From: DAMBHY01 sp032068765
GTDB taxonomy: Bacteria > Bacteroidota > Bacteroidia > Bacteroidales > Dysgonomonadaceae
NCBI GenBank assembly: GCA_032068765.1
Contig: DAMBHY010000012.1
Coordinates: 9,746 to 73,745, forward strand
Length of the DNA: 64,000 nucleotides
Direction: 5' to 3'
The notes under the pieces were generated by a model. It saw only the letters and a list, made by a program, of their open reading frames with translations, was not told where the DNA came from and searched no databases. A program made the translations under genes and the position numbers. This document shows positions 32,226-41,482 of this stretch, piece by piece (positions within the stretch are counted from its first letter, which is position 1; each line of letters begins with the position of its first letter).

Positions 32226-34304
32226 TTACTGAATTTTAAGAGATTCTTTCAGATATTCATAGCTTTCCCGTTGTGCACGAATAAGTGGTTCTTTCCTTTC
32301 CTTTGGAATATTATTCAGATTTTCATCTATCCATACCGCGCTAACATTATCTGCTAATTGAATTTTGAGTATATCGATAACTTCTCTTTTAAGCTCTTCA
32401 GACAATATAGGGAAAGCTGCTTCAATTCGTCTGTGAAGATTGCGCTCCATCCAATCGGCAGAGGTGAGGTACACATCTTCAGCACCGCCATTATAAAAAT
32501 ACCATACACGACTATGTTCAAGATACGAGTCTACAATGCGGGTAATACGTATATTTTTACTATAAGGTTGATTTGGTATCAAACAACAGATTCCTCGAAT
32601 AATCAAATCAATTTGAACTCCTGCAAGACTAGCATTATACAAAGCATCGATCATTCCTCTGTCTTCCAGACTATTCATTTTAAGAACAATACGAGCAGTG
32701 TCTCCTTTTTCTGCGTTTTCTATCTCCTGATTTATTTTCTTATAAATCTCAGGCACCATATTAAACTGCGCAATTAGCAGATGTTTAAATTCTCGCGTAT
32801 GCGGTTTGCCTTCAAGCACATCAAAAACTTCATCAATATCATTCAAAAAATCGGGATTGGAAGTAAGCAATCCTTTGTCGGAATATATTCGTGCAGTTTT
32901 TTCGTTGAAGTTGCCCGTGCTCAAATACGCATAACCTTTTAAAGCAGATGGGTCTTTTGTTCGTTTGCGAATGTAAACGAGTTTTGCATGCACTTTTAAT
33001 CCCGGAAGACTATAAATAATTTTTATCCCTGCCTCGTGCATTCTTTCTGAAGTGATATAATTATTTTCCTCATCAAACCGCGCCTTCATCTCTACAAAAA
33101 CTGTAACCTTTTTACCATTCTTGGCGGCTGTAATCAGAGTATCTATTACTGCCGAATTTTCGGCAACTCTGTATTGTGTCACTTTTATTTCGAGTACTTT
33201 CGGGTCAAAAGCCGCCTGCATCAAAAATCGCAGAAGGTATTCAAATGACTCATACGGAAAATGAAGCAGGACATCCTGATTTCGGACTACACTAAGCAGT
33301 GAATTATTCTGCTCCAGCTTCGGAACTCTCAATGGTGACGAAAGATTTAGCTTGAGCGATTTACCAACGGGATTGGGCAGACTCATCAATTCGGCAAGAT
33401 TTAGATAACGACCCGAAGGAAGCAATTCTTCTTTTTGAATTCCATAAGTTTCACAAATATATTTCAGAAAATAATCCGGCATCTCCTTGTCGTATTGAAG
33501 ACGAGTAACGGCTCCGATTTTTCTTTTCCTAACTTTATCAAGTATATTTTCGGCTATATTATTTTCTTCTTCCTCCTCGTCCAGAGAGAAATCTGCGTCA
33601 CGAGATATTTTTATGCTGTAACAATCCACTATATCATATCCGTAAAAAATAGTAGATAAATTGGCTTTAATGATATCGTCGATGAACATGATATAATGCA
33701 TTCCTTCATGCGCCGGCAGCTCAATAAATCGAGGAAGACGTGTGTAAGGAATCTTCATAATGCAATACTCATACTTATTTTTATCAGAAGAATTCTTTTT
33801 ATCACTTTTATCTACCATACTTATAACCTGATAGATACGGCCACCCTGCATAAAAGAATTGATTTTATTCTTAGGAACCATCATCGGCTGCAAAAATGGG
33901 AAAACTTCCTCGTTAAAGTACGTTTCCACAAATTCCTTGTGAAAAGGTTCTACTTTTTCAGTCTGATATAAAATTATATTATTACGCCGAAGTTCGGGAA
34001 GTATCATATTGTCAAAAATATCATGATATTCTTTTTCCTGCTTTTTCACTTCATCATTTATTTGCTTCAAAGTTTTCAAAGCTTCTTCAACAGATTCATC
34101 CCTTTTGATACTGTGAATGATGGAGCTATGATATCCCGAAACCCTTATTTTATAAAACTCTTCAAGATTGGAAGAATAAATTGCTAAGAATTTAACACGT
34201 TCATAGATGGGGATATTTTCATTCTTTGCCTCTAACAAAACACGATAATTGAATGATAACCAACTAATATCACGTTTAAAATATTTGAAATCGGACTTTG
34301 CCAT
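32226..34304 (-). CDS. ppk1: Polyphosphate kinase 1
   Basis: The 692-residue enzyme shows the PPK1 domain order: N-terminal FKRDISWLSFNYRVL (9-23), head domain, and two phospholipase-D-like catalytic domains. The expected phospho-accepting His439 lies in GLKVHAKL and the second conserved His597 in YLEHSRV. It makes inorganic polyphosphate from ATP reversibly, supporting stress survival. It is divergently arranged with the phosphodiesterase gene at 34360 and shares a mirrored promoter region with it. Confidence 0.97.
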   Translation of the reverse strand: MAKSDFKYFKRDISWLSFNYRVLLEAKNENIPIYERVKFLAIYSSNLEEFYKIRVSGYHSSIIHSIKRDESVEEALKTLKQINDEVKKQEKEYHDIFDNMILPELRRNNIILYQTEKVEPFHKEFVETYFNEEVFPFLQPMMVPKNKINSFMQGGRIYQVISMVDKSDKKNSSDKNKYEYCIMKIPYTRLPRFIELPAHEGMHYIMFIDDIIKANLSTIFYGYDIVDCYSIKISRDADFSLDEEEEENNIAENILDKVRKRKIGAVTRLQYDKEMPDYFLKYICETYGIQKEELLPSGRYLNLAELMSLPNPVGKSLKLNLSSPLRVPKLEQNNSLLSVVRNQDVLLHFPYESFEYLLRFLMQAAFDPKVLEIKVTQYRVAENSAVIDTLITAAKNGKKVTVFVEMKARFDEENNYITSERMHEAGIKIIYSLPGLKVHAKLVYIRKRTKDPSALKGYAYLSTGNFNEKTARIYSDKGLLTSNPDFLNDIDEVFDVLEGKPHTREFKHLLIAQFNMVPEIYKKINQEIENAEKGDTARIVLKMNSLEDRGMIDALYNASLAGVQIDLIIRGICCLIPNQPYSKNIRITRIVDSYLEHSRVWYFYNGGAEDVYLTSADWMERNLHRRIEAAFPILSEELKREVIDILKIQLADNVSAVWIDENLNNIPKERKEPLIRAQRESYEYLKESLKIQ

Positions 34305-34323
34305 AAATTAGCTGAATAAGTAA

Positions 34324-34342
34324 TATCTTTGTTTCAAAGATA
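34324..34342. promoter_or_regulatory. Mirrored -7 boxes between ppk1 and the phosphodiesterase gene
   Basis: TATCTTTG (34324-34331, + strand) and CAAAGATA (34335-34342, which is TATCTTTG on the minus strand) form a perfect 8-bp inverted repeat with a 3-base centre. Each fits TAnnTTTG and gives a leader of about 25 bases to its gene. The two start sites would lie within each other's box, so the promoters should compete. Confidence 0.55.
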
Positions 34343-34359
34343 CAATCAATATTTGACGA

Positions 34360-34866
34360 ATGAAAAAAATAGGATTACTTTCTGATACACATGGACATTG
34401 GGACGAAAAATATGAAAATTATTTTGCAGATTGTGATGAGATATGGCATGCCGGTGATATTGGTTCAATGCATTTATTGGAAAAGTTTGAAAAGTTTAAA
34501 CTATTCAGAGGCGTGTATGGAAATATAGATGATCAAAAGGTCCGCAGTGCCCTATCCTCTTCTCTTCGTTTTAATATTGAAGATGTTGATATAATGATCA
34601 CACATATTGGCGGATATCCGGGAAAATATGACTTACGCGTCAAAGACATTTTATTGAATAATCCTCCTCAACTTTTTATATGTGGACATTCTCATATTTT
34701 GCGTGTAATGTTTGATAAAAAAATAAATATGCTTTACATGAATCCCGGGGCAGCAGGTATATATGGATTTCATAAAGTGAGAACATTATTGAAGTTCACA
34801 ATTGATGCTAAAAAAATTGATGATTTACAGGTTATAGAATTAAATGTAAGGAAATCTACACCATAG
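34360..34866 (+). CDS. Metallophosphoesterase, YfcE/MJ0936 type
   Basis: The 168-residue protein has the family's metal-binding motifs in order: SDTHGH (residues 8-13), HAGDIG, VYGNIDDQ, THIGGYPG and CGHSH. Relatives hydrolyse phosphodiester model substrates; the natural substrate is generally unknown. It overlaps the convergent LysE gene by 11 bases at its 3' end. Confidence 0.9.
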   Translation: MKKIGLLSDTHGHWDEKYENYFADCDEIWHAGDIGSMHLLEKFEKFKLFRGVYGNIDDQKVRSALSSSLRFNIEDVDIMITHIGGYPGKYDLRVKDILLNNPPQLFICGHSHILRVMFDKKINMLYMNPGAAGIYGFHKVRTLLKFTIDAKKIDDLQVIELNVRKSTP

Positions 34867-35479
34867 CCACAAAGATACCTACTACGCCAGACAGCATCAA
34901 AACGGAACCAATTATTCTGTTCAGCCATTTGAGTCCGTTTCTGCTAAAAAATTGGCGCAGATATGATACCAAAATTGTGATGCCAAACCACCAAACGACT
35001 TCTCCCAGGGTTATGGAAAACAGTGCTAAAAAAAATCCTTTCTGATTGTATTCCAATGGATTAAACTGAAAATTAGCAAAAAGAGTAATCATATATAATA
35101 GAATGGCAAAATTGGACAAAGTCATTGCCAAACCTTTCAAATAATCTTTTAAATATTCAGTTTCTATCTGTTGATTTTCTTGAGCAGTGTGCTTCACTGG
35201 ATTGGTTTTATAAATGTAATATCCCAAAACTATCAATACTAAACCACCGAAAATCTGGATAAAATCTTTATTGACATCTAAAAAATTAATCAGAAGCCCA
35301 ATCCCCAAAAGAGTGATAAGTGAATATATAATATCGGAAGTGATAACTCCTAAAGCAGTAGCAAAACCATGTTTCCTGTTCCTATATAAAGTTCTTTGGA
35401 TGATAAACATCCCCATCGGTCCAATAGGCGCTGAAAGCAAAATACCAATTAAAAAACCTTTATGAAAAATTTCAGACAT
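34856..35479 (-). CDS. LysE/RhtB family exporter
   Basis: The 207-residue membrane protein has about six membrane segments and the N-terminal family signature FLIGILLSAPIGPMGMFIIQ. LysE/RhtB proteins export amino acids or similar metabolites driven by proton exchange. The substrate cannot be told from sequence. It is divergent from purL, with overlapping promoters. Confidence 0.88.
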   Translation of the reverse strand: MSEIFHKGFLIGILLSAPIGPMGMFIIQRTLYRNRKHGFATALGVITSDIIYSLITLLGIGLLINFLDVNKDFIQIFGGLVLIVLGYYIYKTNPVKHTAQENQQIETEYLKDYLKGLAMTLSNFAILLYMITLFANFQFNPLEYNQKGFFLALFSITLGEVVWWFGITILVSYLRQFFSRNGLKWLNRIIGSVLMLSGVVGIFVAMV

Positions 35480-35528
35480 ACAGTTTTGGGTTCAATAAAA
35501 CTCCTAAAGCAAAAATCCAATTTTCGTT

Positions 35529-35557
35529 CAAAGTTACATCACTTTTGACTAACTTTG
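35529..35557. promoter_or_regulatory. Divergent promoters of the LysE gene and purL, mirrored -7 boxes
   Basis: CAAAGTTA at 35529-35536 is a minus-strand TAACTTTG for the LysE gene, and TAACTTTG at 35550-35557 serves purL. They are a perfect 8-bp inverted repeat with 13 bases between. The minus-strand promoter has a GTTG -33 candidate 21 bases upstream, which overlaps the purL -7 box, so the two polymerases cannot bind at once. Confidence 0.55.
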
Positions 35558-35590
35558 CAACTTAATTTATAAGCCTTCCAATAATTTCGT

Positions 35591-38500
35591 ATGATTATCT
35601 TTTTCAGAACACCCACAAAAAATATTATCGCGGTTGAAAAATCCTCCGAATTGTCTTCGCAAGATGTTGAAAAACTTACCTGGCTGTTCGACAACGCAGA
35701 GAAAGTCGACAACTCTATGATTTCTCAATCTTTTATTGGACCTCGCAAAGAAATGATAACACCCTGGAGTACCTGTGCTGTTGAAATTACTCAAAACATG
35801 GGAATTACAGGAATTACGCGTATCGAAGAATATTATCCTTTGGCTGAGAATGAAAAGGATTTTGACCCTATGCTTCAAAGAAAATATGAACAATTGGATC
35901 AAAATATTTTTCATATTGAAAAAACGCCCGAAGAAATTGTTTACATCGATAACATTGAGGAATATAATGAAAAAGAAGGTTTGGCACTAAGTCCTGAAGA
36001 AATCGATTACCTCAACGGACTTACAAAAAAGATTGACAGAAAACTTACAGACAGCGAGGTTTTCGGATTTTCACAAGTAAACTCCGAACACTGCCGTCAC
36101 AAAATATTTAACGGAAAATTTATCATTGACGGAGAAGAAAAAGAACTGACACTCTTTAACCTCATCCGTCGTACATCGGAAATTAATCCAAACTTTCTAA
36201 TTTCGGCATACAAAGACAATGTAGCTTTTCTTCAAGGTCCAGTAATTGAACAATTTGCGCCTGCAAGTGGCGACAAATCCGATTTTTTTGAAACACGTGA
36301 AATTGAAAGCGTACTTTCGTTGAAAGCTGAAACTCACAATTTCCCAACAACAGTAGAACCTTTCAATGGTGCCTCTACGGGAACTGGCGGTGAAATTCGC
36401 GACAGACTTGCCGGCGGAAAAGCTTCGCTTCCTGTAGCTGGAACTGCAGTTTATATGACGTCCTATCCGAGACTGGAAGAAGGTCGCACTTGGGAGAATA
36501 ATTTAGATGAAAGAAAATGGCTTTATCAAACACCTGAACAAATTCTCATCAAAGCATCTAACGGCGCTTCCGATTTCGGAAACAAATTCGGCCAACCGCT
36601 TATCTGCGGTTCGCTATTGACGTTGGAGCATTACGAAAATTATAAAAAGTTTGGTTACGACAAAGTAGTTATGCTGGCGGGAGGCGTGGGCTTCGCAAAT
36701 AAACGCGATGCTTTAAAAGGAAATCCGAAAAGCGGCGAAAAAATAGTTGTATTGGGTGGTGATAATTACCGCATAGGAATGGGCGGTGGAGCTGTATCAT
36801 CTGTAAATACAGGAGAATATTCATCCGGCATTGAGCTTAACGCCGTACAACGTGCGAATCCCGAAATGCAAAAACGAGTTGCGAATGTAATTCGTGCCTT
36901 AGCAGAATCCGAAGACAATCCTATTGTATCTATTCACGACCACGGCGCGGGAGGACACCTCAATTGCTTGTCAGAACTGGTTGAAGCAACTGGCGGAAAG
37001 ATTGATATGTCACAACTTCCTGTAGGCGACAAAACTTTATCAGCAAAAGAAATCATTGGAAACGAAAGTCAGGAACGAATGGGATTGCTGGTAGAAGAAA
37101 AAGAAGTTGACCGCATCAAACGCATATCCGATCGCGAACGCGCACCGATGTATGTTGTAGGTGAGACTACCGACGACATGAAATTTACTTTCTTTCAAAA
37201 AGACGGGAACTGCCCGATAGATATGGATTTGGAAGATTTCTTCGGAAAACCGCCTGTAACAATAATGAAAGGTGAAACCATCCATAATGAATTTACCGAC
37301 CCCGAATATGATATAGAAAATCTCGAAACATATATAGAAAATGTACTAAAACTGGAAGCCGTTGCTTGTAAAGACTGGTTGACCAACAAGGTTGATCGTT
37401 CGGTAACAGGAAAAGTTGCCCGACAACAATGCCAGGGAGAAATCCAACTACCTTTAAGCGACTGCGGAGCTATATCTTTGGATTACAAGGGATATTCAGG
37501 TTTTGCTACATCTATCGGTCATTCACCACAGGCAGCACTAATTGACCCTGCTTCAGGTTCAATTTTGGCAATTGCGGAATCACTTACAAATATCGTCTTC
37601 GCACCGTTAACAGAAGGATTGAAGAGCATTTCACTCAGTGCCAACTGGATGTGGCCCTCACGCAATCCAGGTGAAGATGCGAGATTATACACGGCTGTGG
37701 AAGCTTGTTCAGACTTTGCATCTGAATTGGGAATCAATATCCCGACAGGAAAAGACTCCTTGTCCATGACTCAAAGATACGGAGATGAAAAAGTATTTTC
37801 ACCCGGAACGGTTATTATTTCCGCAGCAGGTGAAGTGAAAAATATTCGAAAGATTGTCTCGCCAAATCTGGCTTATATCAAAGGAACATATCTTTATTAT
37901 ATTGATTTTTCATTCGACACATTCCGTTTAGGTGGTTCGGCATTTGCTCAGACTTTAGGAAAAATCGGAAGCGAAGCTCCGACAGTTACTGATACAGAAT
38001 ATTTTAAAAACGCATTTACCGTTGTTCAGGAACTGATCAATCGCGGATTAATTATCTCAGGTCATGATATTTCTGCAGGGGGTATGATAACCACTATGCT
38101 CGAAATGTGTTTTGCAAATCCTGAAGGAGGTTTAGAAGCTCATTTAGACAAACTTCGTCACGAAGATTTGATTAAGATATTGTTCGCCGAAAATCCGGGA
38201 ATTCTTGTGCAGGTAAAACACAATCATTTGGTTGAGAAAATACTGAATGATTACGAAATTGGTTACGCTATCGTGGCCAGACCTATAAGAGAACGCCAAT
38301 TGATAATTGAAAGAGATAAATTCCGAAGGGAACTAGACATTGACAAATTGCGCGATATTTGGTACAAAACTTCTTACTTGCTTGACCGCAAGCAAAGCGG
38401 TGAAGAATGTGCTAAAGCACGTTTCAACAATTACAAAAAACAACCTTTGCAAATCAATTTTGCACCCTCTTTCACTGGAAAATTTTATGATTTAGGATTG

Positions 38501-39280
38501 AATCCAAATCGCAAAGAAGAAACAGGATTAAAAGCTGCTATAATTCGTGAAAAAGGAACCAACGGCGAACGCGAAATGGCATATTCACTTTATTTGGCTG
38601 GATTTGACGTGAAAGATGTCCATATGACTGATCTCACATCAGGTCGCGAGACATTAGAGGATATACAATTTGCCGTATTCTGTGGTGGATTCTCAAACTC
38701 CGACGTACTTGGCTCAGCCAAAGGATGGGCTGGCGGCTTTAAATATAACGAAAAAGCTAAGAAATCACTCGAAAACTTCTTCAACAGACCAGATACATTA
38801 ACATTAGGAATTTGTAACGGCTGCCAATTGATGATGGAACTTGGATTGATATATCCTGAAATGGGCGAAAATCATCCTAGGATGCACCACAATATCTCTC
38901 ACAAATTTGAATCAGGTTTTGTGAGCGTTGAAATCCAACCAAACGAATCTGTGATGTTCAAATCACTTGCTGGTTCAAAATTAGGAATATGGGTGGCTCA
39001 TGGAGAAGGGAAATTTGAATTACCTGGAGATGAAAACCTATATAACATTGCCGCAAAATATGTATATGACGAATATCCGGGAAATCCAAACGGTTCAGAC
39101 TTTGCTGCTGCGGCAGTTTGTTCAAATGATGGTCGTCATTTGGCAATGATGCCTCACCTGGAACGCTCCATTTTCCCATGGCAGAATGCCTATTATCCTT
39201 ACGAATTTCGCAAACATGATGTGACGCCTTGGATGGAAGCTTTTGCTAACGCTAGAGAGTGGTTGAAAAATAGAAAATAA
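35591..39280 (+). CDS. purL: Phosphoribosylformylglycinamidine synthase
   Basis: The 1229-residue single-chain (large) form joins a linker and catalytic domains (SEVFGFSQVNSEHCRHKIF near 155, then KAETHNFPTTVEPFNGASTG) to a C-terminal glutaminase domain. The nucleophile Cys is in LGICNGCQL and the His/Glu part follows near WVAHGEGKF. It converts FGAR, glutamine and ATP to FGAM, the fourth step of purine synthesis. Its length equals that of the proteobacterial PurL rather than the split PurLQS type. It is a single gene with its own promoter and terminator. Confidence 0.97.
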   Translation: MIIFFRTPTKNIIAVEKSSELSSQDVEKLTWLFDNAEKVDNSMISQSFIGPRKEMITPWSTCAVEITQNMGITGITRIEEYYPLAENEKDFDPMLQRKYEQLDQNIFHIEKTPEEIVYIDNIEEYNEKEGLALSPEEIDYLNGLTKKIDRKLTDSEVFGFSQVNSEHCRHKIFNGKFIIDGEEKELTLFNLIRRTSEINPNFLISAYKDNVAFLQGPVIEQFAPASGDKSDFFETREIESVLSLKAETHNFPTTVEPFNGASTGTGGEIRDRLAGGKASLPVAGTAVYMTSYPRLEEGRTWENNLDERKWLYQTPEQILIKASNGASDFGNKFGQPLICGSLLTLEHYENYKKFGYDKVVMLAGGVGFANKRDALKGNPKSGEKIVVLGGDNYRIGMGGGAVSSVNTGEYSSGIELNAVQRANPEMQKRVANVIRALAESEDNPIVSIHDHGAGGHLNCLSELVEATGGKIDMSQLPVGDKTLSAKEIIGNESQERMGLLVEEKEVDRIKRISDRERAPMYVVGETTDDMKFTFFQKDGNCPIDMDLEDFFGKPPVTIMKGETIHNEFTDPEYDIENLETYIENVLKLEAVACKDWLTNKVDRSVTGKVARQQCQGEIQLPLSDCGAISLDYKGYSGFATSIGHSPQAALIDPASGSILAIAESLTNIVFAPLTEGLKSISLSANWMWPSRNPGEDARLYTAVEACSDFASELGINIPTGKDSLSMTQRYGDEKVFSPGTVIISAAGEVKNIRKIVSPNLAYIKGTYLYYIDFSFDTFRLGGSAFAQTLGKIGSEAPTVTDTEYFKNAFTVVQELINRGLIISGHDISAGGMITTMLEMCFANPEGGLEAHLDKLRHEDLIKILFAENPGILVQVKHNHLVEKILNDYEIGYAIVARPIRERQLIIERDKFRRELDIDKLRDIWYKTSYLLDRKQSGEECAKARFNNYKKQPLQINFAPSFTGKFYDLGLNPNRKEETGLKAAIIREKGTNGEREMAYSLYLAGFDVKDVHMTDLTSGRETLEDIQFAVFCGGFSNSDVLGSAKGWAGGFKYNEKAKKSLENFFNRPDTLTLGICNGCQLMMELGLIYPEMGENHPRMHHNISHKFESGFVSVEIQPNESVMFKSLAGSKLGIWVAHGEGKFELPGDENLYNIAAKYVYDEYPGNPNGSDFAAAAVCSNDGRHLAMMPHLERSIFPWQNAYYPYEFRKHDVTPWMEAFANAREWLKNRK

Positions 39281-39290
39281 TTACAAAACA

Positions 39291-39322
39291 AAAAGCTGTA
39301 CAAGACTATGTGCAGCTTTTTT
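39291..39322 (+). terminator. Intrinsic terminator of purL
   Basis: AAAAGCTGTAC (39291-39301) pairs with GTGCAGCTTTT (39310-39320) with one G-T pair, ending in a T-run. Confidence 0.85.
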
Positions 39323-39603
39323 GTCTATAAAAGAAAGACAATTCCAATACTAATTCAAAAATAAAGTACTTCCGATAAAAAAAACGGAAGATTAAGATTA
39401 CTTTGCTGAATGTAGATTTACACATACATTTAACGAAGAGATCTGTCAGTTAGTATTAAATGACAGAAATAAAAAGTTTTTAATGTAGTATGAAATGTAA
39501 GGTTAACTTATTTGAAATTCTTATAATTTGTTATTTAAAGAAAACTATTTCGATATAATTCCCGCTTGATGTGCTATCATCATTTTAAAAACCAGAAATT
39601 TTG

Positions 39604-39763
39604 ATGAAAGAGCCCATCACATTCAAAAAAGAGGAATACTAATCTTATTTGGAATTTGGAATTTCCAATTCGTAACATCACAGATCTTGTCTTTCCATTT
39701 ATGAACACGGGCGATAATCGCTTCGATATAAAATATACCGTTAAAGGAATCAGCTATACATGA
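39604..39763 (+). pseudogene. Possible frameshifted relic of an unknown gene
   Basis: An ATG at 39604 gives MKEPITFKKEEY and then stops. One base out of frame, the sequence continues as NLIWNLEFPIRNITDLVFP, then MNTGDNRFDIKYTVKGISYT, to a TGA at 39761. The codon pattern looks protein-like, but I do not recognise the family and the stretch is short, so chance is a real possibility. Confidence 0.25.
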
Positions 39764-39818
39764 TAAGGGTAAATAACAACTTTACAGAGCTCGTTTTTCT
39801 TATACCAATTAACTTTTC

Positions 39819-39826
39819 TATCTTTG
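39819..39826 (+). promoter_or_regulatory. -7 box of the thioesterase/dprA pair
   Basis: TATCTTTG matches TAnnTTTG and ends 22 bases before the ATG at 39849. Confidence 0.5.
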
Positions 39827-39848
39827 GAGATTTTTAATAAATATATAA

Positions 39849-40250
39849 ATGGACAACATATTTGAATATACTTTCAAAGTACGTGATTATGAATGTGATG
39901 CACAAGGACACGTAAACAATGCAAACTACCAGCATTATATGGAAGCTGCAAGACATGAATTTTTGGAAGAAGTTGGTCTGAATTTTTTTGATTTGCACCA
40001 AAGAGGCGTTGACGCTGTTGTTTCGCGTGTAGATATCCGCTACAAAGTGCCTCTTCATGGCATGGACGAATTTATTGTCACGGTGAAGAAAATAGAAAGA
40101 GTAAGTGTCAAATACATATTTCATCAGGAAATTATGCGCAAATCCGACAAGGTGCTTTGCGCTAAAGGCACAATTGAAGTAGTTTGCTTAGCTAATGGAA
40201 AACTATCCAAACCTGAAATTTTTGACGAAGCTTTTAAAGATTACATTTAA
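39849..40250 (+). CDS. Acyl-CoA thioesterase, hotdog fold
   Basis: The 133-residue protein has the 4-hydroxybenzoyl-CoA thioesterase/YbgC signature with the catalytic Asp in YECDAQGHVNNANY (about 14-27). Members cleave acyl-CoA or acyl-ACP thioesters. The substrate cannot be predicted. It is followed after 28 bases by dprA on the same strand. Confidence 0.88.
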   Translation: MDNIFEYTFKVRDYECDAQGHVNNANYQHYMEAARHEFLEEVGLNFFDLHQRGVDAVVSRVDIRYKVPLHGMDEFIVTVKKIERVSVKYIFHQEIMRKSDKVLCAKGTIEVVCLANGKLSKPEIFDEAFKDYI

Positions 40251-40278
40251 CTTGATTTCTTAATCAGAATTTTTTATC

Positions 40279-41388
40279 ATGGAAAATGACCGCCTGCTTT
40301 ATCGGATAGCACTTACTCAAATAAAAGGTGTAGGAATTATTCTTGCCCGTGCACTTATGAAGATTTTGGGCGATGAAGAACTTGTATTCAAAGCTTCATC
40401 AAAAGAATTGAAATCAATTCAAGGGATTTCGCATAAGTTAGTTGACGAGATTCGCAATCCAGAAGTATTGAGAAAAGCCGAAAAAGAAGTAAATTTCATT
40501 ATCAAAAACAACCTTAGCACCTATTTCTTTACAGACGAAAATTATCCTCAACGACTAGCGAGCTGCGTGGACGCCCCTATCCTACTTTATGGCAAAGGGA
40601 ACATTGACACAAATCCACAAAAAGTTGTCAGCATCGTAGGTACCCGCCTAATTACGTATAATGGAAAAGAATTTTGCCAAAAATTTATCAATGTACTGAG
40701 TAAAGCCTTGCCGGATGTTCAAATAATTAGCGGACTGGCTTATGGCGCGGATATTTGTGCACATCGTGCCGCACTCCAGAATAATTTATCAACCATAGGA
40801 GTGCTCGCGCATGGCTTGGACCGGATTTATCCAGCTGTCCATCGCAAGACGGCGGTTGAAATGCTGGATAACGGTGGATTGTTAACAGAGTTTCCGAGCG
40901 AAACCAACCCCGACAAGCACAATTTTGTAAAGCGAAACCGAATAGTTGCCGGCATGGCTGATACACTTGTAGTTATAGAATCAGGAGAAAAAGGAGGCTC
41001 ACTCATAACTGCGGACATTGCCAATTCTTATTATCGTGAAGTTTTCGCAGTGCCGGGGCGACCTGCAGACAGCATGTCGGTTGGTTGCAACAGATTGATT
41101 ATGGACAATAAAGCGATTCTTTTGCAGGATACGGAAAGTTTTCTAAACCATTTAGGTTGGAATATTGATAATGCGAAAAAAGAACCCGTTCAAAAACAAA
41201 TTTTCCTGCAACTTACCGAAGAAGAGGAAAAAATTTTTAACGCATTGAATGGCACAGACGGAATGCAGGTAAATATGCTCGCCATAGAACTCAACACTCC
41301 CGTTTCAGAACTTTTCATGACGCTATTGGAATTGGAAATGAAAAATATTGTGAAAGCATTGCCGGGCGGCGTGTACAAGTTACATTAA
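40279..41388 (+). CDS. dprA: DNA processing protein DprA
   Basis: The 369-residue protein has an N-terminal helix-hairpin-helix-like part (ALTQIKGVGIILARALMKIL, about 11-30), a Rossmann-type core (VSIVGTRLITYNG, ISGLAYGADICAHRAAL, KRNRIVAGMADTLVVIESGE, AVPGRPADSMSVGCNRLI) and a C-terminal winged-helix. DprA loads RecA on incoming single-stranded DNA during natural transformation. The recA gene lies 2.2 kb downstream, although not in the same operon. Confidence 0.95.
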   Translation: MENDRLLYRIALTQIKGVGIILARALMKILGDEELVFKASSKELKSIQGISHKLVDEIRNPEVLRKAEKEVNFIIKNNLSTYFFTDENYPQRLASCVDAPILLYGKGNIDTNPQKVVSIVGTRLITYNGKEFCQKFINVLSKALPDVQIISGLAYGADICAHRAALQNNLSTIGVLAHGLDRIYPAVHRKTAVEMLDNGGLLTEFPSETNPDKHNFVKRNRIVAGMADTLVVIESGEKGGSLITADIANSYYREVFAVPGRPADSMSVGCNRLIMDNKAILLQDTESFLNHLGWNIDNAKKEPVQKQIFLQLTEEEEKIFNALNGTDGMQVNMLAIELNTPVSELFMTLLELEMKNIVKALPGGVYKLH

Positions 41389-41482
41389 AAAAATGTTTTA
41401 TAACATACTTAACAAAAAAAACACTATATTTTTTATTTTTAACTTTTCAAGTATAAACTTTGTATATTATTAATTTACGAAC

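Larger units (their letters stand above)
39281..39848. other. Gene-free region after purL with a possible gene relic
   Basis: After the purL terminator no intact gene is seen up to 39849. A heptamer-like GGAATTTGGAATTT occurs near 39652. A coding-like stretch lies at 39604-39763 and a promoter at 39819-39826; both are listed separately. Confidence 0.4.
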
